Assembly (NCBI GenBank): GCA_903895725.1
Contig: CAITUV010000036.1
Location: forward strand, 62,001 to 126,000
Direction: 5' to 3'
Length of the DNA: 64,000 nt
Source of the DNA: an uncultured Myxococcales bacterium
GTDB lineage: Bacteria; Myxococcota_A; UBA9042; CAIXZC01
Shown here: positions 1 through 9,300 of the stretch, in pieces
Layout: each line of letters opens with the position of its first letter
Numbering within the stretch: the first letter of the stretch is position 1
Position numbers and translations under genes: made by a program
The notes under the pieces: model-generated
The model's input: only the letters and a program-made list of their open reading frames with translations
Told to the model about the DNA's origin: nothing
The model's database searches: none

Positions 1-1350
1 CCGCCCGCGGCCGGGCAGACCCAGTGCTGTCAGAAGGACGAGGATTGCAGCGACGGTTTCGAGGAGACTACCGACCTGTGCGACATCGCCAACGGTGCCT
101 GCGTGTTCCAGGCGGACGTGCCGGGCATCGAATTCCTGTACAAGCTGGGAGGAAAGGGGAGCGGCGACGGACAGCTCTCGAATCCAAAGGGGCTGGCCGT
201 GCTGGCTGACGGACGGCTCATCGTGGCGGATGCGGGTAACAACCGGGCCGTGTTGCTCTCCCCCACGGGCGAGCTACTCGTAGCGTTGACCGAGGCGTTC
301 GGAAAGCCGCTCAAGGCACCGGCGTGCGCCTATGCGGCTGCCGACGGGCGGGTCTTCCTCTGCGACACCGGCAACGACCGCATCCTCATCCTCGACAACA
401 TGGGGGCGGCCGTGGACGTTTGGCCGCCGGCCGACTACAGCGGCGAGCTCTTCCTGAGCCCGGCGGACGTGGCTGTCGATGCGGACGGTCTCGCCTACGT
501 GGCGGACGGGCCCGGGGAGGAGTTCGATACCGGCAACCGCATCATGAAGCTCAAGCCGACCGGCCAGGTCGTCGCCATGCAGGGCAAGACCGGCGAGGCT
601 GAAGGGAACTTCGACCGGCCCTCGGGCATTGCCCTTCATCCCGGTGGCAACCTGTTCATCACCGACCAGGGGAACGACCGGGTCCAGGTCCTCGGTCCAG
701 ACCTTGCCTTCGTAGCCCAGTTCGGAACCCAGGGGAGCGAGCCGGGCCTGCTTGAGGGCCCCTCGGACATCGCCATGGCCCCGAACGGCACATTCTTCAT
801 CGCGGATGCCGGCAACCAGCGGGTCCAGCTCTTTGCCAGCTGCCAGCCGGATTGCACGGGCAAGGTGTGCGGTGATGACGGCTGCGGAGGAAGCTGCGGC
901 CAGTGCCCCTCGTTTGGCTCGTGCAACGCGCAGGGACTGTGCGACGGCTGGGTCGGCGAAGGGGCCGAAGGGTGCAACATCCAGGAAGCCGGGGGTTGCG
1001 GAGGCTGCCCGCCGGAGAAGTGCGTCTGTACCGGGGAAGGTGCCCTCGACCCGTCTCAGTTCTACGAGGGGGGCGACAAGGACGAGTACTGCTGCGCCAC
1101 TCAGTGGGACCAGGTATGCGTGTTCGAAGCCCAGGCGGTCTGCGGCTACTCATGCCCCCTGCCCACCGAATGGCCGGCTCTCGAGCCCACGTTCTCTGCG
1201 AAGACCGAGTTCAACACGGCCGGCGACACCAAGCTCGCATCTCCCTTGAAGCTCACCCTGGACGCCAACGGATTCCTCTACCTTCTCGATGCGGTCAAAT
1301 GCGAGATCTACGTGTTCCGGACGGTCGGAACGCTGGGAAGTGGGCAGTGA
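1..1350 (+). CDS. NHL-repeat cysteine-rich surface protein (5' end missing)
   Basis: The frame is open from base 1, so the true start lies to the left; 449 residues are visible. Residues about 40-275 carry several NHL-type beta-propeller blades, seen as the recurring pattern AD-x-GN-x-R (VADAGNNR, LCDTGNDR, FITDQGNDRV, FIADAGNQRV). A cysteine unit with the CGDDGCGG core sits at residues 281-302, then a second Cys-rich stretch, then one more blade-like strand (TLDANGFLYLLD). NHL propellers commonly bind proteins or carbohydrates; a secreted or surface role is inferred because the same Cys unit occurs in lipoproteins elsewhere in this window. The ligand cannot be deduced. A GC-rich hairpin lies 40 bases after the stop. 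Confidence 0.85.
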   Translation, partial: PPAAGQTQCCQKDEDCSDGFEETTDLCDIANGACVFQADVPGIEFLYKLGGKGSGDGQLSNPKGLAVLADGRLIVADAGNNRAVLLSPTGELLVALTEAFGKPLKAPACAYAAADGRVFLCDTGNDRILILDNMGAAVDVWPPADYSGELFLSPADVAVDADGLAYVADGPGEEFDTGNRIMKLKPTGQVVAMQGKTGEAEGNFDRPSGIALHPGGNLFITDQGNDRVQVLGPDLAFVAQFGTQGSEPGLLEGPSDIAMAPNGTFFIADAGNQRVQLFASCQPDCTGKVCGDDGCGGSCGQCPSFGSCNAQGLCDGWVGEGAEGCNIQEAGGCGGCPPEKCVCTGEGALDPSQFYEGGDKDEYCCATQWDQVCVFEAQAVCGYSCPLPTEWPALEPTFSAKTEFNTAGDTKLASPLKLTLDANGFLYLLDAVKCEIYVFRTVGTLGSGQ

Positions 1351-1389
1351 GCATTGATCAGGAAGGGCTCCTGAAGGTCCATGTCAGGA

Positions 1390-1405
1390 GGGGGCTCTTG
1401 CCCCC
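1390..1405 (+). terminator. GC hairpin after the NHL gene
   Basis: A perfect 6-bp stem (GGGGGC/GCCCCC) with a TCTT loop, followed shortly by the palindrome CCCACGTGGG at 1408-1417. There is no T-tract, so this is not a classical intrinsic terminator; it may still pause or end transcription from the left gene. It also argues against starting the next gene at 1381. Confidence 0.3.
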
Positions 1406-1449
1406 GACCCACGTGGGCACTGTCAGTAGGCCTTGAGTTGAGGTTGCCA

Positions 1450-2049
1450 ATGGAATCGGAGCTCAAGCTGGAGCTGTTGACCGCGGATCCGCTGGGCGAG
1501 TTGGTTGCCCGACTGGGTGAGCCCACCCGAAGGATTGAGCAGCTCAACCGCTACTTCCTGCCGGCCGGTCCGTCGGGCTGGGTGGTCCGGTTCCGCGAGG
1601 AGGCCGGGGCCCTGGTGCTCACGGTCAAGGGACCGAGCGGTTCAACGGCCCCCGGGGTCATGGATTCCGGGCCACTCGGCTCCGCTCTGTTCGTTCGCGC
1701 GGAGCGCGAGATGAGCGTGCCGTCCGAGGTGCTGCTCCATCTGCTGCCAGGAGCCGACCAGGCCCCGCTGTTCCTCTTGCCTCCGCTTGAAGGCATGGCC
1801 GGTCCGCTGCGTCCTGCCGGAAGCTGCCGCAATACCCGGTGGGTGTTCACCTACCGGGGCTTCGACCTCGAGCTCGACTGCACGCAGTACCCCGATGGCA
1901 GCTCCGGCTGGGAGCTGGAAGTGGAGACCGACCGCCCCTCGGAGGCCCTGCCGCTGGTATCCGCCCTGCTGTCCGAGCTGGCCATTTCTTTTCGCCCCTC
2001 CACGAAGGGAAAGTTCGCCAGGACCCGGGAAAGACTCGCCCCGGCCTGA
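1450..2049 (+). CDS. CYTH-domain protein
   Basis: A 199-residue protein. The N-terminus reads ESELK, which fits the ExExK signature of CYTH (adenylate cyclase CyaB / thiamine triphosphatase) tunnel enzymes. Further matches are the charged strand near residue 130 (FDLELDCTQYPDG) and the following WELEVE strand, typical of the metal- and phosphate-binding barrel. Such proteins act on triphosphorylated substrates in the cytoplasm, often tripolyphosphate or thiamine triphosphate; the substrate here is unknown. The frame is open back to 1381, but that stretch holds a GC hairpin and has no domain similarity, so the ATG at 1450 is preferred. It converges with the methyltransferase gene. Confidence 0.7.
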   Translation: MESELKLELLTADPLGELVARLGEPTRRIEQLNRYFLPAGPSGWVVRFREEAGALVLTVKGPSGSTAPGVMDSGPLGSALFVRAEREMSVPSEVLLHLLPGADQAPLFLLPPLEGMAGPLRPAGSCRNTRWVFTYRGFDLELDCTQYPDGSSGWELEVETDRPSEALPLVSALLSELAISFRPSTKGKFARTRERLAPA

Positions 2050-2097
2050 GCGGAACCATCCACACGACTGCATGAAGAGAGGATAGGGAGGAATGCT

Positions 2098-2964
2098 CTA
2101 CTGCGGAGTCAGGTAAAGCGGCAGCGGCTCGAGGCCCGTCGCAACTGCGGGACGCTCGATGTCGGCCACTTCGGCGGTGACGTGGGTGTGGGTCTCCGCC
2201 ATGTACCGCTGAGCGGACAGCTCCAGATAGTCGGGGTTCAGCTCGATGCCGATGTACCGGCGCCCGTGCCTTGCGGCCGCAATGCCCGTAGTGCCGCTGC
2301 CGGAGAACGGGTCGAGCACCAGGTCCCCCGGCTGGGTCGATGACAGCACGATGCGCTCAAGCAGCTCGATGGGCTTCTGCGTGGGATGCCTGCCGAAGAG
2401 CTTCTCCGAGCTCCTCGGAGGCAGGATCGTCCACAGGCTCTGCATCTGCTTGCCGAGGTTGGCCTTCTTCATGAGCGTGTAGTTGAAGCAGTGTCGGGAC
2501 TTCTCGCTCCGGGCGGCCCAGAGAACCGTCTCGGTGGCGTGGGTGAAGTAGCGACAGGACAGGTTGGGCGGCGGGTTCTTCTTGAACCAGACGATGTCGT
2601 TGAGCAGCTTGTATCCGAGCCGCTGCATGGCGAACCCGACGGAGAAGATGTTGTGCCGGGTACCGCTCACCCAGATGGTTCCGTTGGGCTTGAGAATGCG
2701 GCGGCATTGCGACAGCCAGGCCGCCTGGAACCGGAAGTCGGCCTCGACGCCTTCGGAGCGGTCCCAGCCGCCCTTGTCGACCCGGGCCTGCCTTCCGGAC
2801 CGGCACGTGATTCCGCCGTTGGACAGGAAGTACGGGGGATCTGCAAAGACCATGTCGACCGACCCGTCGGGGAAATCTCCGAGCAGCTTGAGGGCATCCC
2901 CCATGAGCAGAGTGAAGTCGTCGCGCTCGCTCTTGAACACCGTCTTGCCGACATTCATGTCCAT
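2098..2964 (-). CDS. DpnA-like GATC-type DNA adenine methyltransferase, orphan
   Basis: A 288-residue SAM-dependent DNA methyltransferase. DPPY (residues 42-45, catalytic motif IV) precedes DPFSGSGTTG (about 218-227, motif I, SAM binding), the beta-class order. The stretches ADPPYFLSNGG, NLSCRYFTH, SEK and HPTQKP agree with my recollection of the second DpnII-system methylase (DpnA), which methylates adenine in GATC and also accepts single-stranded DNA. No restriction enzyme gene is adjacent, so it looks like an orphan or phage-derived enzyme. GGAGGT lies 9-10 bases before the ATG at 2964; the frame stays open far upstream but without the family's sequence. GATC specificity is inference from similarity. 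Confidence 0.88.
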   Translation of the reverse strand: MDMNVGKTVFKSERDDFTLLMGDALKLLGDFPDGSVDMVFADPPYFLSNGGITCRSGRQARVDKGGWDRSEGVEADFRFQAAWLSQCRRILKPNGTIWVSGTRHNIFSVGFAMQRLGYKLLNDIVWFKKNPPPNLSCRYFTHATETVLWAARSEKSRHCFNYTLMKKANLGKQMQSLWTILPPRSSEKLFGRHPTQKPIELLERIVLSSTQPGDLVLDPFSGSGTTGIAAARHGRRYIGIELNPDYLELSAQRYMAETHTHVTAEVADIERPAVATGLEPLPLYLTPQ

Positions 2965-3058
2965 GTCCCGGTACCTCCGGAATCGAGTGTATCGGGGGTG
3001 GGGATCGCCGCAAATTTCCGGGCAGCGGCGGCTCAGGTGCGACTCACGAGGTGGGTGG

Positions 3059-4225
3059 TCAGAGACTCGGGCTGGAGAAGTCGATTTTGCGGTAGCTGCC
3101 CGCACCGGGCTTGCCGGGCTCGGGATGCTCGACTCCGACCGCGAGCGACTCCCCGATGGAGGAGAACCCCAGAAGGGGAACCAGCGGAAGATCCTGGGAC
3201 ACGCTGCCAAGCGGCTCGAAGCCCGGGCCGGACGGCTGTGGACCCAGCAGCACGAACTGCCGGGTGTCGGCATTGCGGAACGCAAGCCGCATGAGCCCAT
3301 TGGGGGACGTGGCGAGCGAAATGGTGCACGCAGCGGCCGATTCCGGCGATGCTGCGGCGGCCGTGACGACCTCGATGCCGCCCCCCTCCCCGCGGGCCAT
3401 GCGAAGCTCCCCGGTGACCCCGTCGACCCAGGCCGCAGCAAGCCCCTTCTCCGAAGGCGCCACGGCCAGCGCAACGGGCCGGGCGGCCGCATCCAGCACG
3501 TCAAGCTGCCACGAGTCGTCCTGGTCCTGCCAGAGGCTCACGAGCCCCGCCGGCCGGAGCGCTGCAACCAGCACAGGCTGCCCCCCGGGGCTTCCCATGG
3601 CACAGGGTGCTGCCGGAGTGCCCTCGGGGAATTCGGCATCCACGGGATTCCATGTGACCTGGTCACCGCTCCCTTCGGCGGACCAGAGCGTCCCCTGCAC
3701 GTCTCCCGCACAGACATGGAAGCCCTGCCCCGTCTCGGGAACTGCAGCCAGACCGGTAAGCGGGCCGGGCAGCTCTCCGGCCGGGAACCGTTCCCAGCCG
3801 TCTGACGAACGTCTCAGGAGCGACAGCTCACCCGGGGCGGTTTCGGCCAGGAAGGCCGGTTGGGCGGAAAGAGACACGAGCACGATGTGCGGCCCTCCGG
3901 GCGGGGGAATGGCTTCATCCGACAGGGCTGCGGTTTCCCACGATTCCTGGCCCGGCTGCCCGGTGCCGAACAGGAAGCGCTGGCCGATACGGTCGAACAC
4001 CATCACGACAGGCTCGCCGTCATTCCACGTCCCGGCCAGGCGCGGGGCCAGGTCCGTCCCCTCCAGGCTGGCGGGGCCGCTCTCGACGCAGACTCCGGTG
4101 TCCTCATCGCACCGCTGGTCGGGCAGGCACTCCGAGCAGGGGTCTGACTCGCCGTTTCCCCCGCCGCACGCAGCCAGCAGGAGACAGGCCAGCAACGCCC
4201 CCATCGTCCACCGCCCAACCGTCAT
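3059..4225 (-). CDS. Lipoprotein of unknown function, probable beta-propeller
   Basis: A 388-residue protein with a lipoprotein signal peptide (LLACLLLAAC, predicted lipidated Cys near residue 20) followed by a short Cys-rich segment (CSECLPDQRCDEDTGVC). The rest is a series of beta-strand-like repeats rich in Gly, Trp and Val, as in propeller folds, but no family is recognised. The start at 4225 is supported by GAGAGGAAAG just upstream; the longer open frame upstream is the antisense-like shadow of the neighbouring gene. It lies 58 bases after the MopE-motif lipoprotein gene on the same strand, so the two are probably cotranscribed. Confidence 0.8.
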   Translation of the reverse strand: MTVGRWTMGALLACLLLAACGGGNGESDPCSECLPDQRCDEDTGVCVESGPASLEGTDLAPRLAGTWNDGEPVVMVFDRIGQRFLFGTGQPGQESWETAALSDEAIPPPGGPHIVLVSLSAQPAFLAETAPGELSLLRRSSDGWERFPAGELPGPLTGLAAVPETGQGFHVCAGDVQGTLWSAEGSGDQVTWNPVDAEFPEGTPAAPCAMGSPGGQPVLVAALRPAGLVSLWQDQDDSWQLDVLDAAARPVALAVAPSEKGLAAAWVDGVTGELRMARGEGGGIEVVTAAAASPESAAACTISLATSPNGLMRLAFRNADTRQFVLLGPQPSGPGFEPLGSVSQDLPLVPLLGFSSIGESLAVGVEHPEPGKPGAGSYRKIDFSSPSL

Positions 4226-4283
4226 TTCTTTCCTCTCGCTCCGTCGACGACTACGCTGGAGGTCGGGATGCCCCGGCCCCGGC

Positions 4284-5879
4284 TCAGCTTCCCGGCAGCA
4301 GGTTGTCGAGGCAGAACTGGAACCCGGAGCAGCAGACGCACAGGAAGCAGTCGGGGCAGTTGCAGTTGGGCTTGGGCACGCACCCGTTGGAGCCGCAAGT
4401 CCCGGCCAGCTTGCACAGGCCGAGATCCATGACATCGTACGTGCACGGCGTTCCGTTGAGCACCTCGTGGATGCACCCCTGGGCCTTGTCGCAGCTGTCC
4501 TTGGTGCACTCCTGGTCATCGTCGCAGTTCTTGGGGGAGCCGGACACGCACATTCCACTGTTACACATGTCGGGCTCGGTGCAGGGATTCCCGTCGTCGC
4601 ACGGCAGCGCGGAAGCGAGCTTGTGCTGGCATGTCCCGTTCTCGCACACGTCGATGGTGCAGGGATTGCCGTCGTCATCGCACGGGTTCGAGTTGTTCGC
4701 GAACTTGCATCCCTTCTCGCTGACCGGGTCGCACAGGTTGTCCGTGCAGGGGTTGTTGTCCTCGCAGATCTTGGGGCCGCCGTCGCACTTGCCTTCGAAG
4801 CAGTGGTCGTTGTCCGTGCACGAGTTGCCGTCATCACAGAGCTTGGCGTTGTTGGGATGCGAGCAGCCCTCGATGGGGTCGCACAGGTCGTCGGTGCAGG
4901 GATTGCCGTCCTCACACAGCCCCTCGTCCTTGGTCCCGTCGCAGTTGTTGTCCTTCTTGTCGCAAAGCTCGGTGGCACCGGGGTAGACCGTGCCGTCCGA
5001 GTCGTCGCAGTCGCCGCCGCCGCTGCCGCAGGCCACAGGCTTCCCGGGGGTCGTCATGGTGGCGTCGCAGAACCCGTCGCCGTCATCATTGCACCCTTCG
5101 TCCGTCGCCGCATTGCAGTTGTTGTCCTGGTCGTCGCAGGCTTCTGCGACCGGGGCAAGCGCGCTGCACGCAGAGAGCCCGGTGGCCTCGCATGCGCGCT
5201 GTCCGGTGCACTTCCCGAACTGGCTCTCGTTGAAGCAGTCCGTGGACTTGCCGGCCTGGATGGCCGGGAACGAGCAGGTACACTCTCCCGCCGCAGGCAT
5301 GCACTGCTGGAAGGTTCCGCCCGGCGTCGTCACGGTCTCGCACTGGAAGCCGGCAGGACAGGAGGTGGCATCCGCCGAGCAGTCGGCACCGCAGAAGCTG
5401 CCGAGCCCGCTTGGATACTCGAGGCAGAGATCGAGGGCGGTGGTGGTCACCCCCTGGGTCTTGCAGTCGTCATTGGTGCGGCACGGGTCGCACAGGGTCA
5501 GGTACTTCGGCATGCAGATGTAGATGATGTCGGGCTTGGTATCGGCCTCGACGCAGGCCCACCCCTTGGGGCAGTCCTCGATGCACTGCGTGGTGCACCG
5601 ACCGCCGTCCTTGGTCGTGACGCAGAACCCGCTGCTGCACTCGGTGTTCTCGGTGCAGGGCCAGAGGAATTCACCCGGGAGAGGAACGTACTCGACCTCT
5701 TCGGCCCTCGTCTCCAGGAACTCCAGGGTCTCCTCCGGGGGAGGCAGCTCCCGGGCGGTCGAGTCGACGATGTCGGTGACCTCCTCGTACTTGACCGTTG
5801 TCCCGCTGGAGCAGCCAGGCGCTGCCGCCAGACAAATCAATCCACAGCCCAATGTCCACTGCTGCAGCCGGGAAACCAT
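4284..5879 (-). CDS. MopE-motif, cysteine-rich lipoprotein
   Basis: A 531-residue exported lipoprotein (signal peptide ending LAAAPGC). After an acidic linker, a Cys-rich region contains MopE-type putative metal-binding motifs (CDDQDNNCNAATDEGC, CDKKDNNCDGTKDEG, with DDGDGFCD between them). At least six copies of a CxDGNPCTxDxC unit follow, which resemble short disulfide-rich EGF-like modules. The DxDxDG-like acid loops suggest calcium binding; MopE-type motifs are associated with copper or calcium in surface proteins. An adhesion or surface-layer role is inferred; a ligand cannot be named. Divergent from the ferredoxin gene, with a candidate promoter between them. Confidence 0.85.
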   Translation of the reverse strand: MVSRLQQWTLGCGLICLAAAPGCSSGTTVKYEEVTDIVDSTARELPPPEETLEFLETRAEEVEYVPLPGEFLWPCTENTECSSGFCVTTKDGGRCTTQCIEDCPKGWACVEADTKPDIIYICMPKYLTLCDPCRTNDDCKTQGVTTTALDLCLEYPSGLGSFCGADCSADATSCPAGFQCETVTTPGGTFQQCMPAAGECTCSFPAIQAGKSTDCFNESQFGKCTGQRACEATGLSACSALAPVAEACDDQDNNCNAATDEGCNDDGDGFCDATMTTPGKPVACGSGGGDCDDSDGTVYPGATELCDKKDNNCDGTKDEGLCEDGNPCTDDLCDPIEGCSHPNNAKLCDDGNSCTDNDHCFEGKCDGGPKICEDNNPCTDNLCDPVSEKGCKFANNSNPCDDDGNPCTIDVCENGTCQHKLASALPCDDGNPCTEPDMCNSGMCVSGSPKNCDDDQECTKDSCDKAQGCIHEVLNGTPCTYDVMDLGLCKLAGTCGSNGCVPKPNCNCPDCFLCVCCSGFQFCLDNLLPGS

Positions 5880-5908
5880 GCTTTCCCCCTCGGTTCAGGT
5901 CAGGCCGT

Positions 5909-5937
5909 ACTATACCGGAGGAACCCCGGCGATTCAA
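5909..5937 (-). promoter_or_regulatory. Candidate sigma-70 promoter for the 5879 gene
   Basis: Reading leftward: -35 TTGAAT (5937-5932), 17-base spacer, -10 TATAGT (5914-5909). It lies about 30 bases before the ATG of the MopE-motif lipoprotein. Confidence 0.45.
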
Positions 5938-5960
5938 GAAATGTCCAGTGTGTGCGCACC

Positions 5961-5988
5961 TTGACAACGCGTGCGGGGCCCCTAATGT
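5961..5988 (+). promoter_or_regulatory. Candidate sigma-70 promoter for the ferredoxin gene
   Basis: Perfect -35 TTGACA (5961-5966), 16-base spacer, -10 TAATGT (5983-5988), 28 bases before the ATG of the ferredoxin gene. It forms a divergent pair with the promoter at 5909-5937. Confidence 0.5.
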
Positions 5989-6016
5989 ACCGGTGGTAGC
6001 GGCGGGAGGTGGGACC

Positions 6017-6247
6017 ATGGCAGACAAAGGGAAGAAGGTCGCCAGGAACGCGGCCGGCCCGTGGTACGTGGATGCCAACTGCATCGCGTGCGGGCTGTGT
6101 GTCGAAGTGGCCGGGGAGAACCTGGAGTTGGATTGGGATGCCGGGTTTGCATTCGTGAAGTGCCAGCCGGGTGAACCGAAGCAGGAGGCAGCCTTGCAGG
6201 ATGCGGCATCGCAGTGCCCTGTGGAGGCCATCGGAAGCGACGGCTAG
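6017..6247 (+). CDS. Single-cluster ferredoxin
   Basis: A 76-residue electron-transfer protein. CIACGLC (CxxCxxC) and a distal QCPVEAI supply the four ligands of one [4Fe-4S] cluster (or three for a [3Fe-4S]); an extra Cys in VKCQP lies between them. The acidic middle region (ENLELDWDAG) resembles monocluster ferredoxins of the Bacillus/Desulfovibrio type. The ATG at 6017 is chosen over an upstream open frame because GGAGGTGGG precedes it and the product then begins with a normal short lysine-rich N-terminus. Cytoplasmic; the redox partner cannot be told from the neighbours. Confidence 0.88.
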   Translation: MADKGKKVARNAAGPWYVDANCIACGLCVEVAGENLELDWDAGFAFVKCQPGEPKQEAALQDAASQCPVEAIGSDG

Positions 6248-6272
6248 TCGCAAGCGCGTGTGATCAATTCCC

Positions 6273-6301
6273 TTGCCCTGGCAGGCAAACAGGCCGATAA
6301 T
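6273..6301 (+). promoter_or_regulatory. Candidate promoter for the kinase-porin operon
   Basis: -35 TTGCCC (6273-6278), 17-base spacer, -10 GATAAT (6296-6301), ending 35 bases before the kinase ATG. Confidence 0.4.
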
Positions 6302-6336
6302 CCGGGCGGTTTTTTTCTGTTGCGAGGACCGGCCGG

Positions 6337-9300
6337 ATGGACGACCTGTTCGATCAGCACCAGCCGCTGTTCCAGCGGTTCGATCTCATCCGGATGATCG
6401 GCAAAGGGGGCATGGGGACGGTCTTCGAGGCCTTCGACCGCCTCCGGAACGCCCGGGTCGCGCTCAAGCTGCTGTCGCATTTCGGCCCCACGCAGCTCTA
6501 CCTGTTCAAGCAGGAATTCCGGTCGCTGGCCAACATCGTGCATCCCAACCTGGTCGGTCTGCACGAGCTTCTCAGTGAGAAGGACACCTGGTTCTTCACC
6601 ATGGACCTCATCGAGGGCAAAGGATTCCTCGACTACGTCCGCGGGGAGCTGCTCCGGCCGCTCGATACCACGATTTACTCCTCCTCGGTCGGGGGGCTGG
6701 ACAGCACGTTTGCCCCCCACTCGAGCCCGGACGACAGCATCGTCCTGTCCGAGCGGCTGGGACCGTCGCTGGCGGAGCTTCCGCCTGCAGCAGAGCTCCG
6801 GTTGAGGCGTTCCCTGGGCGGGCTTGCGGCCGGTGTCACCGCACTGCATGCTGCCGGCAAGGTGCACCGCGACCTCAAGCCCTCCAACGTCATGGTCCGC
6901 GGGGACGAACGGGTTATCATCCTCGACTTCGGGCTGGTGATGGACGTGGCCCCGGGGGCCGACGACCCGGCCCTTCGCGACCACGTGACCGGCACCATTC
7001 CCTACCTGTCTCCCGAGCAGGCGGCCGGCGCACAGCTGACGCCGGCCAGCGACTGGTACTCGGTGGGAGTGATGCTGTATGAGGCGTTGACCGGTCACTA
7101 TCCCTTCGGCGGCAGCATTGCCCAGATCCTCGATGCCAAGAGGGGCAAGCTTCCCCGCCCGCCCGTCCAGGTCGCACCGGGGATTCCGCCTGACCTGGAC
7201 GCGCTCTGCCGCAGAATGCTCTCGACCTCGCCGGCGGACCGCCCCTCGGACGAAGAGATCATGACCGTGCTCGGAGTCCAGGCCGAGGCCACCACCGAGC
7301 TGACTTCGACGGCTGCGCTGGGGGGCGAGGAGGCCCGCCTCGTCGGCCGCGACGACTTGAACCGCAAGTTGTCCGAGGCCTACGACGCCTGCCTGGCCGG
7401 CAAGCCCGTCCTCGTGCGCGTGCAGGGGCCATCCGGAATGGGGAAGTCGGCCCTGGTCCGGTCGTTCCTGTCCGACCTGCAGCAGGAAGGGACCGTCGTC
7501 CTGTCCGGACGCTGCTACGAACGCGAGTCCGTTCCCTACAAGGCGCTCGACCCGCTCGTGGACCGGCTGACCCGCTACCTGCTGACGCTTCCGCCCGAGC
7601 GCGTGGAGGCCCTCATGCCCCGCCACGTGCGGGCGCTGGCCCAGGTCTTCCCCGTCCTGGACCGCGTTCCGGCCGCCCGCGATGCCGTCCGCCGATCCGA
7701 CACGGCGCTCGATGCCCGGGAGCTGCGTCGCCGTGCCTTTGGAGCGCTGCGTGAGCTCCTCGCACGATTGGCCGAGCAGGTCCCGCTCGTCCTGGCCATC
7801 GACGACCTGCAGTGGGGGGACGTCGACAGTGCGCTCCTGCTCCAGGAGCTCCTGCGGCCGCCCGACCCGCCTTCCGTCCTCCTGGTGGCCTCGTTCCGCT
7901 CGGATGTGGCCGAGGGGAATCTGGTGCTCCTGCCTCTCCTCGAGCATGGAAGCCGGGAAGGGGAGACTGCGTACGACATCCCGGTGGGTCCCCTCCCCGC
8001 CGACGAGGCCGAGCGGCTGGCGCTTACCCACCTGGCCCCCACCCTCTCCGACCGTTCGCCGCTGGCTGCCCACATCGCACGGGAATCGGGCGGAATCCCG
8101 TTCTTCGTGGAAGAGCTGTCCCGATTCGCAGCTCTGTCTGCCTCCGAGGGCACGACGTTCGTCGGCGGCGAGCTGGTATCGCTGGACGAGTACACCCGCA
8201 AGCGCGTGGCTCGACTTCCCGCTGAGGCCCGCCTGCTGGTCGAAGTGGTGGCGGTTGCCGGCCATCCCCTGCCCCTCGAGGCCGCCTGTCGTGCCTCAGG
8301 CCAGGAGACCATCCCGTGGGACTCCGTACGGCTGCTCCAGGCGGCCCACATGGTCTCGACCCGGGGACTGCACGGCGGCCAGCGCGTGGAATGCTACCAC
8401 GACCGGATCCGCGAAGCGGTCAGTGCGGCCGTCGAATCCGACCGGAAACAGGGCCTGCACCGCATGCTGGCCTCAACCCTCGAGTCGATCCCGGATATTG
8501 AGTCCGACCTGCTCGCTTTGCACTACCGGGAATGCGGCGAGCTCATCCGGGCGGCCACCTATGCTCGCAGAGCCGCCGACCAGGCCGTGGCCTCCCTGGC
8601 ATTTGACCGGGCAGCGGCCCTGTACCGTGCGGCATTGTCCATGGGCGCCTGGTCCCCCGCAGAGCAGGCCGCCATCCAGAAGGCGCTGGCCGATACCCTG
8701 GCCAATGCCGGACGGGGCGTCGAAGCTGCCGAAGAGTTCCTGCGACTCGCTACGGCTGCCGACCCCGGAGCCGGATGGCGGCTGCAGCTCCAGGCAGCCG
8801 ACCAGCTCCTGCGGGTGGGACACGTCGACCGCGGCAAGACGATTCTCGGTGACGTGCTGAAACGATTCGGAATGAAGATCCCGGCCAGCAATGCGGCCGC
8901 CATTGCAGCCTACTTCTGGTTCCGGGCACGACTCAAGCTCCGCTCACAGCGATTCGTCCGGCGCAACCAGGAGGAGGTACCCTCCTACCTGCTCGACCGC
9001 ATCGACGCCTGCTGGGCCGTGTCGCTCGGGTTCGGCCTGGTCGACCCCATGCGGGCATCCAGCTTCCAGTTCCGGTGCCTCCTGTACTCACTCCAGGCGG
9101 GCGAACCCTACCGGATTGCCAGGTCCCTGGCCTCGGAGTCCGCCTACTCGGCCGCTTTCGGAGGAAAGGGATTCGGAAGGGCCGATGAGCTCCTGGAGCA
9201 GGCGGAGCACCTGGCCCGGGAAGCCAACAGCACCCATGCCCTGGCCATCGTGCGTGTGTGCGGCGCCATCGCAGCGTTCCAGCAGGGCAACTGGACGGTG

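Noticed and set aside
2965..3504. N-terminal extension of the methyltransferase frame
   Set aside because: It overlaps the start region of the neighbouring lipoprotein gene and has no similarity to DpnA-type enzymes; GGAGGT marks the 2964 start.
3111..5999. 962-codon open frame on the + strand
   Set aside because: It is antisense to two clear lipoprotein genes; in high-GC DNA such shadows are long, and its translation is low-complexity Val/Ala-rich.
6244..8265. 673-codon open frame on the - strand
   Set aside because: Antisense to the kinase and ATPase domains; no signal or domain seen.
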